Source: JAIFWV01 sp964580495
GTDB lineage: Bacteria > Patescibacteriota > Doudnabacteria > UBA920 > O2-02-FULL-48-8
Length of the DNA: 24,589 bases
Assembly: GCA_964580495.1 (NCBI GenBank)
Contig: CAZOKE010000018.1
Span: forward strand, 1 to 24,589
Direction of reading: 5' to 3'
This document shows, piece after piece, positions 1 through 8,127 of this stretch. The stretch's first letter is position 1. Every line of letters starts with the position of its first letter. Below the pieces are notes generated by a model. That model was given only the letters and a program-made list of their open reading frames with translations. It made no database searches and was not told the DNA's origin. The position numbers and the translations under genes are program-made.

Positions 1-58
1 ATGAACCACGAGGTCCATTTTCGAGAAACGACAAACGATAACCAACACCCGACAACCT

Positions 59-850
59 TTAGAGCTGCTCAATCTGTTTTCTTAAATCCGCTATCGCTTC
101 AAACTCTTCGATCTTCAATGTGTCTTCGTCATTCGCCTGGGCTGCTTCCACAGAGTCATTGTACGCTTGGTTTCGATCAGGGTTTGTATTGGTGATCAGC
201 TTTTCTCCAATCGAAAGATAGGTTTGGAACAGCGGACTGGCCTCGAAAGCGTTTACCACATAATAAGGCAGTACTCGGTTAGCGTTGATCAGTGCGATTA
301 TTTTGCTCTTTATGAGTTGAATTTGCTTTGCCAAATCATTCTGCCTCAAATGCGCGGTTTGGATTTTTTTCAGATCCTGGACTGTGCGGATTTGCGATAA
401 ACTGACCAATTCATTCAAAGGCTTGGCTTCGATGTCCATCAGAGCCACTTCAGATTTAGTTTGAGGCTTGGCTGCTTCTGCGACGGGTGCTGGCGGCGGG
501 ATAGGTACCTGAACATCGCCTTTCAACTCTGGTGTAGTAACTTCTCGCTTTAATTCGTCTTTGAAATTTGCTTTTGGAGCTGGAGCGATCCCTGCTGCGG
601 CCTTGAGTTGATCCAAACTGGCGCCATGTTGGATTTCTGCGCTTAATAATTCTGTTTCCAATTTCGGATCCTCAATCAAAACAATCCCCTCTTTCTTCAA
701 TTCCAAAACCTCATCTGCCAAAATTCCATGCAATTCCTTCAATTCGTCGTCATTCATTTTAGGCAGCAAATCTAACCAAGCCTTTTTCTGGTCTTCTGTA
801 AAAAGGACAGATGTCTCTAAAAGTTGTTTACATTTTTCTACGATGCTCAT
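59..850 (-). CDS. Hypothetical soluble helical protein, last visible gene of the envelope operon
   Basis: 263 residues, with no signal peptide and no membrane segment. The first ~95 residues are rich in Leu, Lys and Glu and probably helical. A Pro/Ala/Lys-rich linker follows (about 95-135, containing PIPPPAPVAEAAKP), then a second helical, coiled-coil-like half. I do not recognise a family. The ATG overlaps the TGA of the upstream VirB6-like gene (ATGA junction), so translation is probably coupled and the protein probably works with the envelope proteins encoded upstream. The lack of export signals suggests a cytoplasmic partner of that complex, but this is inferred from position only. Only a 58-bp non-coding tail separates its stop from the window edge. 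Confidence 0.75.
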   Translation of the reverse strand: MSIVEKCKQLLETSVLFTEDQKKAWLDLLPKMNDDELKELHGILADEVLELKKEGIVLIEDPKLETELLSAEIQHGASLDQLKAAAGIAPAPKANFKDELKREVTTPELKGDVQVPIPPPAPVAEAAKPQTKSEVALMDIEAKPLNELVSLSQIRTVQDLKKIQTAHLRQNDLAKQIQLIKSKIIALINANRVLPYYVVNAFEASPLFQTYLSIGEKLITNTNPDRNQAYNDSVEAAQANDEDTLKIEEFEAIADLRKQIEQL

Positions 851-3800
851 ATTCTGGTTTGATTCGATTTATCGGTTGAGGGCGGGATTACTGGCGGTGT
901 TGGCGGGTTTATCTGGCTTGGAAAGACTCGTTTATCTGAATTTTGTTTAGGTTGGGTTTTTGCAGCTTGAGATATATCTTTTGCGGCATCGGCTATATTT
1001 TCGGAGTTTGTTTCTGCTGTTTTCTTTATTGTTTGGGCAGCTTCATTCAATTTTGCTGCGTTTGTTTGTTGTTGTATGGAAGATTGTTTTGCTAAATCCT
1101 TAAGATTAAAATTATTTAGACGACTGTCATTTCGTTGGACTTCTGCCGCTTGCTTTAACTCAGTAGCTGCACTTTTAATTTCAGTCGCAGCTCCCTTGAT
1201 ACTCGTAGTGGCTTTGGAAAGTTCTCCCGCAGCTCCTTTGATTTGAGAAGCAGCAGCGCTTACCCCGCTCAAATTATTTGAACCAGATCCGCCCAATATG
1301 CTTACCCGTTCTATAACCCTCTCGCGGACCTTCTCGGCTCTGTCGGGAAGCTGTTTGCCAGAAAGTACATTTTTGATTTGGGTTCTGAACCCGGCCCGCT
1401 CCGGAGAAATCAAAGGTTCGACATTATTTTTAACCTTTTCATAGGTCCCCTTTCTTGCCAAAATCTCTTCCACCATTTGGACGTCAGAATAACTTCCGTA
1501 AACTTTATTTTCTGAAATAATCTGCTTTTTCAATTGATCAAAATTCTTGTCGGTCGTAACTTTGCTTATGATTGCGCCGAATGCTTCAGGTTTGGTCTTC
1601 TGCAGATAAGCCATAAACATGTGCGTGGCCTCATGCTGTTTGCGCTCTGAATCCGCGAGGCGAATGTTGCGGACTTGCGCCACATCAGACACATACGACT
1701 TGAGCGGCTCCATAACGCCACGGAATACATTCACACTGCCTAAATTCGCTGCGGCATCGCGGATAAATTTTTCCTGTTCCGAAGTAATTTCACCTTTGAG
1801 GCTTACAATGAGATTCTCAACTTCCCCTTCGGGAATATTCGCATCCTGGCCTATGCCCAAATTCAATTTTTCCGCAGCCGATTTGCTCAGGAAAATTCTG
1901 GCTCCATTTGAAACAACTCGCGAATTATTAATATCGGCTCTTTGACCTATTCCTCGAGTGGCATCAATCAGCTTTGCAGCTTGCCCGGCTTCGCCTTCTG
2001 TGAAAATCCGCCCCGAAGCTTGAGCTTCCAAAATTTTCTTTTCAGCATCCGGATCATTTTCGACTCCCTTCAAGAACTCCCGCGTGCGATCCAATTTTTC
2101 CTGTTTCTTCTGCAAATCTTCCTGGAACTTCTGAAGCTCGTCTGTGTTCAGCGCCTCGGTTGAATTTCCTGCATTAAGCAAAACCTGCCGAGGCGTCACG
2201 GCCCCGCGCGCATCTTTCTGTTCAAAAGCCATTTGCACGTCACCAGCTCCATTAGGCTGCGTGGTTGTTACAGTAAGGCTTGGGATTGACTCATTCGGAA
2301 TCCTTTTACGCTTTGCGAGTTCTTCCAAGAAATTGCCGTTCCATTTTGCTTCAATTTCACCGGCTGCATAAGCGCGGGATATGCCTCNNNNNNNNNNGCC
2401 TCGCAATCCATCTTCGCTTACGTTAGATACCCATTTGGATAGTTTACCAGCATCGCCTTTCCCGCCAACTTTAAATTGCTCAATAAAGTCTTTTCGGGCC
2501 TCATCCTCCTCCAATTCAGCGATCCCTTCTTTGCTCGTATCCAATAATTTAGCCCAAGCGAGATATTTCCTCTTCTCTTTCTTAACTTCTCCTTGATATT
2601 TCTTTTCTGTTCTATCCAAACCTTCCTTTACAGCTCCTGGAAGCGCGCTAACTTTTTGAACACCTTTTTGCCAAGCGCCCAAAGCTTTGTAAGCAGTCGT
2701 ATCTTTGAAACCCGGCTTTCTTTTTTCTATTGCATCGCCAATTTGTCGCAAAGGGGTACCGCGACCAATATACTTAGCGGCCATCTTACCAGTAGCAGCG
2801 AATCCGCCCAGGCCTTTTTCAGCGAATTTTGTCACAAATTCAGCTCCATACATCCCGCTGGATTTGGCTACCCTGTACCCTGCAAGCAAGAAGAAGCAGA
2901 TGATGAGAAAATCAATATTGATTTGGCCCAAAGGAGTATCAAATCCTCCGCCATTCACCGGGCGACTCTTCAATATAACTTCGGCTAAAAATATAAAAAA
3001 TGCTGCAATCGGGCCCCAAGTCAAATATTTCGTAAATACGCTCCACCATTGGTCGGCGTATTTTTTTGCGGACGGAATAAGCCGAAGCGCATAAGCCGCT
3101 GGAGAAAGCACAATAAGAACCCATAATCCAATTTTTCTGACGAAGAATAACCCTGCCAACATCAAGAAAGTGAATAACAAAATACTAGAAAATACTATTT
3201 TGCCGATGTCATAAGTTAAAGCAGACATTGCTCCATTTAATCCCCCAGCAAAAAAACCATCGATCCCTTGGCCATTGGTTATTGTATATGATAATGCACT
3301 ATAAATACTCTTTAACTGTATTCCTGACAAAAACAACCCCATCACCTTATCGGAAACGAGAACTAACGTTTCTGCTATAACTTTGCTGAAGTTAATCAGC
3401 AAAGCCATAAATATTACATTTAGGATTAACCTGGCAGTGTTCCCGCTATAATCTCTCAATCGCAAAATGGTGCCTAACGAAATAAAGATAATTGCAAAAA
3501 TAAAAACGGCATTGCAAAAGTCCCTGACAATACTCCATGCTTTCATAATAATCACCGGGTCTGCTGCAGTACTGTTTACTACAAACGACCAATCCATTAG
3601 TTTTCCGGCAAGGGCAGCAAACAAAGTTATAGCTGCGGCAATAGTATTCAAAATTAGATCTAAGATGAGTCCTATCGCCTGACTTATTGGATTTACTTTT
3701 GCTTTTAGCGCTAATGAATCGTTCTGCGCCTGCACATATGTTTTATATAAATCTGCCGTTTGAGTAGGATTCTTCCCAGTGCCCTTTGAAACCCTAAAAG

Positions 3801-4302
3801 TATCAACACTCGTATCCCGTACCACATTTATCATACGTCCCATATTATCGGCTGTTGTTGAGGGCCCCATATATCGGCCCCAATAACAATAAATGGAATC
3901 CTCACTAAACCAAGTATTCCAGCTTTGGCCTGCAACTTTCCCTGTATCGTTTGCGAGTTTATCTCCAATGCTGGCACATTCAGCTTTGAGAGAGTTAACT
4001 TGGCTCGTAACATCAACTCCCTGAACTCTATCTTTTAACAATTGCGTGCTAATTTGATCCATCTTTTGAAGTTCAGCTGCAGTAATGTCATCACCATTTG
4101 GTTGAGTAGTACTTGGAGTTCCAGCTGCAGGCGTCCATACACCATTAGCTGTTTCGCAAGTAGTTTGGAGGTAATATCCTGGTAAGCTGCAGGTACCATT
4201 AGCGTTACCAATAGTGGTTGTTTGTGCATAAACAAAAGCCGCAGACGATAAAACGATCGCCACAGTAAGAACCCCTATTAAAATTTTGCTTTTGTTTCTC
4301 AT
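847..4302 (-). CDS. VirB6/TrbL-like polytopic membrane protein with a C-terminal HExxH motif
   Basis: About 1151 residues from the ATG at 4302. The frame also runs back to a TTG at 4329, but neither start has a clear SD, and the ATG lies just after the upstream stop. Residues 1-27 are a signal peptide or signal anchor ending AFVYAQ. Hydrophobic segments lie near 207-231, 256-281, 291-319, 369-407, 425-444 and 464-478, followed by a long charged cytoplasmic-type region. This layout resembles the VirB6/TrbL inner-membrane channel component of type IV secretion and conjugation systems; that assignment rests on topology, not a diagnostic motif. Unexpectedly, residues 890-894 read HEATH, a zincin-type HExxH motif, and an EE pair follows at 945-946 (VEEILAR), as in gluzincin-like peptidases. 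The C-terminal ~120 residues are Ala/Lys/Gln-rich helix. A 10-N gap lies inside the gene, so its exact length is unknown. It overlaps the next gene by ATGA. Confidence 0.7.
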   Translation of the reverse strand: MRNKSKILIGVLTVAIVLSSAAFVYAQTTTIGNANGTCSLPGYYLQTTCETANGVWTPAAGTPSTTQPNGDDITAAELQKMDQISTQLLKDRVQGVDVTSQVNSLKAECASIGDKLANDTGKVAGQSWNTWFSEDSIYCYWGRYMGPSTTADNMGRMINVVRDTSVDTFRVSKGTGKNPTQTADLYKTYVQAQNDSLALKAKVNPISQAIGLILDLILNTIAAAITLFAALAGKLMDWSFVVNSTAADPVIIMKAWSIVRDFCNAVFIFAIIFISLGTILRLRDYSGNTARLILNVIFMALLINFSKVIAETLVLVSDKVMGLFLSGIQLKSIYSALSYTITNGQGIDGFFAGGLNGAMSALTYDIGKIVFSSILLFTFLMLAGLFFVRKIGLWVLIVLSPAAYALRLIPSAKKYADQWWSVFTKYLTWGPIAAFFIFLAEVILKSRPVNGGGFDTPLGQINIDFLIICFFLLAGYRVAKSSGMYGAEFVTKFAEKGLGGFAATGKMAAKYIGRGTPLRQIGDAIEKRKPGFKDTTAYKALGAWQKGVQKVSALPGAVKEGLDRTEKKYQGEVKKEKRKYLAWAKLLDTSKEGIAELEEDEARKDFIEQFKVGGKGDAGKLSKWVSNVSEDGLRGXXXXGISRAYAAGEIEAKWNGNFLEELAKRKRIPNESIPSLTVTTTQPNGAGDVQMAFEQKDARGAVTPRQVLLNAGNSTEALNTDELQKFQEDLQKKQEKLDRTREFLKGVENDPDAEKKILEAQASGRIFTEGEAGQAAKLIDATRGIGQRADINNSRVVSNGARIFLSKSAAEKLNLGIGQDANIPEGEVENLIVSLKGEITSEQEKFIRDAAANLGSVNVFRGVMEPLKSYVSDVAQVRNIRLADSERKQHEATHMFMAYLQKTKPEAFGAIISKVTTDKNFDQLKKQIISENKVYGSYSDVQMVEEILARKGTYEKVKNNVEPLISPERAGFRTQIKNVLSGKQLPDRAEKVRERVIERVSILGGSGSNNLSGVSAAASQIKGAAGELSKATTSIKGAATEIKSAATELKQAAEVQRNDSRLNNFNLKDLAKQSSIQQQTNAAKLNEAAQTIKKTAETNSENIADAAKDISQAAKTQPKQNSDKRVFPSQINPPTPPVIPPSTDKSNQTRI
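2388..2397. other. Assembly gap of 10 N inside the VirB6-like gene
   Basis: Ten consecutive N bases. The reading frame is open on both sides and stays in phase if the gap really is 10 bases, but the number may be a scaffolding placeholder. The true sequence and length of the protein here (between ...GLRG and GISRAY...) are unknown. Confidence 1.
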
Positions 4303-4313
4303 ATAAAGATTAG

Positions 4314-5864
4314 TTATGGCGCCGGACAAACGGGATTAGCATCCCACTGGATATTGGTTCCAGGAGAAAATGGCCGGCTTGGAGTCGGACCTGCCGCATA
4401 CCACTGCGGATAGCCAATTGTATTGTTATCAGGTTTATAATCTCCTGAATTTTGCTGTGCGGGACTCAAGCCGAATTTCTGGTCGGTTTGCGCGACAGCG
4501 GCATTTACAGCAGCTTGATAATCAGCAGGCGGTGGAGACACTACAGGATCCATCGGCGGGATAGCATTCAAAAGCGGCAGCAAGAATTGCTGTTCATTGT
4601 ATCCTTCCACTGTGCACGCCGGCCGCTCTCCCCCGCCAGTCGTAGGAGGCGGCGGCGGTGTAGTTGCAGCTAACGAACCTTTGCATGGTGGCATAACGGT
4701 ACCATCTATTCCTCCCCAGTAACATATATCTGGAGAAGAATTTAGTGTCCCATCATTGTCTTCGTCCAAACCATCCATAACTCCATCGCCATCAATGTCT
4801 ATTTCCTTGCCTGGAGAAGCTACGGTCTGACCAGGCGAATATGAATATGTTGGATTTTCATTTAAAACATCTCCTGAACTCGAGGTCAGTTTGTTTATTA
4901 GAAAGTTGCCCAGAGCACTTCCTATAGCGTACCAAAAATTATTAGGATCAAAATTAGTGTTAGTTCTCTGTGAAATAAAAGACTGCAACCAAGAATTTAT
5001 ATAGATGGTCGGGTTTTGAATAAAAGATCGTGCTTGATCAAGACTAGATGGCTTCCATGTTCCTCCTGCCGCTGCACACGAAGTGGGGGTGCTCGCTGCT
5101 GCTGTGGGTATAGAAGCACCCGAGGCAAAAGCACAAGTACCGCCTATTACACGACCTGCTTTCAAAGAATTTCCGACTATCACTTCAAGTTGTGCTGCAG
5201 TAGTGGCATTTGATTGGAATGCACCGAAATCTCCATACAAATTTTGAGCCGTGAAACTTGGTGGATTTTGGAAGTAAGAAGCGGCGGCATCGAAATACTG
5301 CGCATCAGACATATTCGATGGTGGATTAAATACAGTACTTTCTGGTACGCCGCCGATCTTTAAATAATAATCCGATATTGCTTTTTTGAGCTTAGGTATT
5401 GCCGCATTATTAGGATTCGGTTGCCCATTAAGACCAGTATACTGACCAGTTACATAAGCAGCATTCATTAAATTGTATATTGTTTGTAAATCAGGATCCG
5501 TAATTTTATCCTGGATGAACTGCATAAGATAATAATTAGACAACACTTGATCATAATACAAATAATTCTGGATACGATACTTTTCTGTAATTTTATTAAT
5601 AAGTGTGTTGGTAAGTTTATCGACAACAGCAAAAGCAATGCCTCGCATAATGGAAATATACCAGGACTCTGCGGATCTAGGTAAATCACCCAAAGTATTG
5701 GTTGGGACTGTAATGGCAGCCACAGCACCAGTCCCTATGGGAGAACTGGCTAGCTGGGCCTGAGCTTTATTTGGCAAAAAAGCCATGAAGCCAAAAGCGG
5801 TCACGAAAACAATCGTAAACGTGGATAGGATTGCAATTTGTTTTTGGAACTTAATTAATCCCAT
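4314..5864 (-). CDS. Large secreted protein with a Ca-binding-like acidic loop, unknown function
   Basis: 516 residues. The start is well supported: AAAGGA lies 5 nt before the ATG. Residues ~10-36 form a signal peptide ending KAQAQ. The N-terminal half is helical (an amphipathic stretch around 70-140, LTNTLINKITEKY). Paired-Cys segments occur near the middle (GTCAFASG and TSCAAAGGTW). An Asp-rich loop, DIDGDGVMDGLDEDNDG, resembles thrombospondin type-3 or dockerin calcium-binding repeats. The C-terminal part is Pro-rich and low in complexity. I do not recognise the whole protein. It overlaps the upstream TSP3-like gene by 14 nt and lies 11 nt before the VirB6-like ATG, so the three are almost certainly one transcript and plausibly parts of one envelope assembly. 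The function is unproven. Confidence 0.8.
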   Translation of the reverse strand: MGLIKFQKQIAILSTFTIVFVTAFGFMAFLPNKAQAQLASSPIGTGAVAAITVPTNTLGDLPRSAESWYISIMRGIAFAVVDKLTNTLINKITEKYRIQNYLYYDQVLSNYYLMQFIQDKITDPDLQTIYNLMNAAYVTGQYTGLNGQPNPNNAAIPKLKKAISDYYLKIGGVPESTVFNPPSNMSDAQYFDAAASYFQNPPSFTAQNLYGDFGAFQSNATTAAQLEVIVGNSLKAGRVIGGTCAFASGASIPTAAASTPTSCAAAGGTWKPSSLDQARSFIQNPTIYINSWLQSFISQRTNTNFDPNNFWYAIGSALGNFLINKLTSSSGDVLNENPTYSYSPGQTVASPGKEIDIDGDGVMDGLDEDNDGTLNSSPDICYWGGIDGTVMPPCKGSLAATTPPPPPTTGGGERPACTVEGYNEQQFLLPLLNAIPPMDPVVSPPPADYQAAVNAAVAQTDQKFGLSPAQQNSGDYKPDNNTIGYPQWYAAGPTPSRPFSPGTNIQWDANPVCPAP

Positions 5865-6744
5865 ACTTATCCTTTAGCAATTTAGTTGCCATTTGAATTC
5901 TCTGCACAAGCAAACTGTAAGTCTTTACATTATCGTACCAACCATTGCTAATATTGTCTGTTGCACTTTCGAGCTGGTCTTTTGAAGGCACGTTCACAAT
6001 CAAAGGCACGACTTGCATCAAAGCCAAATGGTATCTTTGCAGCTGTTCAGCGCTGGATGGAACCGGCATCGTTTCCAACTCAGATTCCATTTTTTGCATG
6101 TTCAACTTCACCGCTGAGATTGTTTCACTGTCTCCTTGAGAAATAGCGTCAGCCAAAAAATTGCTTTGGTTCTCAGGAAAATATTTTGCATACAATATTC
6201 CAATTTGATTGAAGTAATTCTGTAAACTCTGTTTAGTATTTATGTTCGAAAAATTTAGACTTGCCGAGACTTGCGGAATTTGTGCATTGTTGATTTGAGT
6301 TACATCCGTAATCAAATTCTTTATATCCCGGTCGAACACCAAACTTTCTCCTACAACGTTGTCGTCGCTGGCTGACTGTGAAAAAGTTACCCGTCCTTTT
6401 TTGCTCGGATCAAATCCTTGGGCCACCATTTCTCCGTCATTCAAAGCGTCACCTGCTGTATGCGCATTCATAGGATCAGCGTGATAATAATATTCCTGCT
6501 GATTTGTTAAACCATCATGATCTGGGTCAGCGTCGGGCTTGCAGATATCTTGACTGCACACGCTGAAGCCAAAATATTTTTGATACCACCATCCTGGAAT
6601 TTTTGTTTGTTCGGATTTAGGTTCCACTACACTGGCAGTTGAAACCTGTTTGTGATCAAATTTACGGTAAACAAAAAATCCGCCCGCTATAACAATTGCA
6701 AGAGTCAAGGAAATCAACAGTTTGATTTTTGAATTAATTTTCAT
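5851..6744 (-). CDS. Membrane-anchored surface protein with TSP3/EF-hand-like repeats
   Basis: 297 residues. An N-terminal signal anchor (about 8-26, LLISLTLAIVIAGGFFVY) precedes an extracytoplasmic region. Around residues 65-115 there are two acidic loop-plus-helix units, DADPDHDGLTNQQEYYYHAD and NDGEMVAQGFDP, of the thrombospondin type-3/EF-hand-like kind (D-x-D-x-D-G-L-x-x-x-x-E) that binds calcium and stiffens surface proteins. Two Cys (FSVCSQDIC) could form a disulfide next to the first repeat. The remaining ~180 residues are helical and unfamiliar. The downstream gene starts inside its last codons. Stacking with a second acidic-loop protein and a VirB6-like channel points to a calcium-stabilised surface structure; that is inference. 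Confidence 0.75.
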   Translation of the reverse strand: MKINSKIKLLISLTLAIVIAGGFFVYRKFDHKQVSTASVVEPKSEQTKIPGWWYQKYFGFSVCSQDICKPDADPDHDGLTNQQEYYYHADPMNAHTAGDALNDGEMVAQGFDPSKKGRVTFSQSASDDNVVGESLVFDRDIKNLITDVTQINNAQIPQVSASLNFSNINTKQSLQNYFNQIGILYAKYFPENQSNFLADAISQGDSETISAVKLNMQKMESELETMPVPSSAEQLQRYHLALMQVVPLIVNVPSKDQLESATDNISNGWYDNVKTYSLLVQRIQMATKLLKDKYGIN

Positions 6745-6750
6745 TTTGTT

Positions 6751-7149
6751 TTAAAAGGTAGGACTTGCTGATGTTCCAAAAATATTGCTTGGGTATATAG
6801 GCGCAACATAACAATTAATTGGAATAGGAAATGGAACAAAATTTCCAAGTACTGCAACCCCTGGGGTATAGAAATTGTAATACATTTTTGGTTGTGCTGG
6901 AGGAACTGCCAAAAACAAAATACCTTTATAAGGACCTCCGATGTTTTCGACAGCCACAAATGGCGGACAATTTACAAATCCGGTAGCAAACGGTGGTGAG
7001 AAATATAGAATTCTGCCGCCGAAAGGAACAAATGCTGTTGCCGCTTTAACTTGCGAACTGATTGGCACGAACAAAAAGACAAGCAGCACTAAAAGAATTA
7101 ATGCTGTAAGAAAAATTTCTGGCAGTTTATATTTCGGTTTCTGCTCCAT
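6751..7149 (-). CDS. Small secreted or membrane-tethered protein, first gene of the envelope operon
   Basis: 132 residues. A basic N-terminus (MEQKPKYK) is followed by a strong hydrophobic segment (about 11-32) and a possible signal-peptidase site after VKAA. The exported part is short, rich in Pro, Phe, Gly and aromatics, and has two Cys (FVNCPPF and INCYVAP) that could pair. No family is recognised. It is the first gene after the 7258-7286 promoter, with a leader of about 100 nt, and lies 6 nt upstream of the TSP3-like gene. Its size, export signal and first place before a VirB6-like gene are what one would expect of a small pilin-like or scaffold subunit, but no type IV pilin motif (GF-E cleavage site) is present. 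Confidence 0.7.
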   Translation of the reverse strand: MEQKPKYKLPEIFLTALILLVLLVFLFVPISSQVKAATAFVPFGGRILYFSPPFATGFVNCPPFVAVENIGGPYKGILFLAVPPAQPKMYYNFYTPGVAVLGNFVPFPIPINCYVAPIYPSNIFGTSASPTF

Positions 7150-7257
7150 AAATTCCAGGCAACAAGCAAAAATAGGTCCCTCTCTAAACCCCTATATCTC
7201 TCTTTATTGCCTTATTTTTTTGATTTTTGTGTCAATCCACTCTCAAACTATGTATAT

Positions 7258-7286
7258 ATTATAGCACAAATTTCGAAATCATGCAA
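7258..7286 (-). promoter_or_regulatory. Extended -10 promoter of the envelope operon
   Basis: On the minus strand, TTGCAT (7286-7281), a 17-bp spacer and TATAAT (7263-7258), with TG one base before the -10 (TGCTATAAT). Transcription would start near 7250 and read into the 7149-59 operon. It lies immediately after the rsmA stop, and I see no terminator between them. Confidence 0.7.
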
Positions 7287-7290
7287 GCAG

Positions 7291-8127
7291 TTACAGCCTT
7301 GACGAAGAAATCACCTGATACAACCTCACCCAATCACCTATTGCTAGGTCTTGCGGTCTTTTTGATGGCTCAATTTTCGCGTCCTTTAACCAGACGGGAA
7401 TCTTATTTTTATTTTCCTTAAATCCGTTTGCAAGAGTGTTATGAATTTGTTTTCTTTTGCCGGCGAACGCAACTTTCAAAATGCGAAAAAATAATTTCTG
7501 GTCTTCGATTTCCGGAAATTTATTTTTTGGTTGAATCAGAATTATGCATGAACCAACTTTAGGCATGGGCCAAAAGTTTTGTTTGGGAACCGTAGCGACA
7601 ACTTCGGCGTCGGCAAACATTTGAACCGAAATACCCAGAAGCGAAAGAGCGCCAGGGGCCGCGACAATCCGCTCCCCCACTTCCTTTTGAACCATAAGCA
7701 CAATCCTGCCAGGCTTATTTTTGAGCGCCAAAAGAATTTGGATGAGATGCGAGGTGAGGTAGTAAGGAATGTTGGCCACGATTTTATATTTTCCCGGAAG
7801 CGATTCGAAATTATATTTCAAAACATCTTGCTCGACAATTTCGACGTTTTTATTTTTATCAAAATATTTATTCAAGACCGGCACGAATGTTCTGTCTTTC
7901 TCTATGGCAATTACTTTTCCCGCTCGTTCTGCCAAAACTTGCGTGAGGACTCCCATTCCCGGTCCGACCTCTACAACGATGTCTGATTTTTTTATTTCCG
8001 CCACTTCCAAAATTTGTTCGAGGACTACTTCGCTGACCAAAAAATTCTGGCCCAAATAATCTTTGGGCCGAAGTCCCAAGCCTTTCAAAAGATTTTTTAA
8101 GTGATTAGGATCCGTAAGTATATTCAT
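7291..8127 (-). CDS. rsmA: 16S rRNA (adenine(1518)-N(6)/adenine(1519)-N(6))-dimethyltransferase RsmA (KsgA)
   Basis: 278 residues from the ATG at 8127. The frame extends to a GTG at 8178, but that would put 17 unconserved residues before the usual family N-terminus. It methylates two adenines in the 16S rRNA 3' hairpin with S-adenosylmethionine, a late 30S maturation step. Family marks are visible: GQNFL at ~26-30, the SAM-binding loop VEVGPGMG at ~52-59, the acidic ribose-binding residue in AIEKD, EQD in the adenine pocket region, and the catalytic NIPYY at ~119-123 (the NxPY motif of N6-adenine methyltransferases). The C-terminal helical domain contains FAGKRKQIHN. Length is normal. The gene begins inside the last codons of pcrA (23-nt overlap), so the two form an operon. 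Confidence 0.95.
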   Translation of the reverse strand: MNILTDPNHLKNLLKGLGLRPKDYLGQNFLVSEVVLEQILEVAEIKKSDIVVEVGPGMGVLTQVLAERAGKVIAIEKDRTFVPVLNKYFDKNKNVEIVEQDVLKYNFESLPGKYKIVANIPYYLTSHLIQILLALKNKPGRIVLMVQKEVGERIVAAPGALSLLGISVQMFADAEVVATVPKQNFWPMPKVGSCIILIQPKNKFPEIEDQKLFFRILKVAFAGKRKQIHNTLANGFKENKNKIPVWLKDAKIEPSKRPQDLAIGDWVRLYQVISSSRL

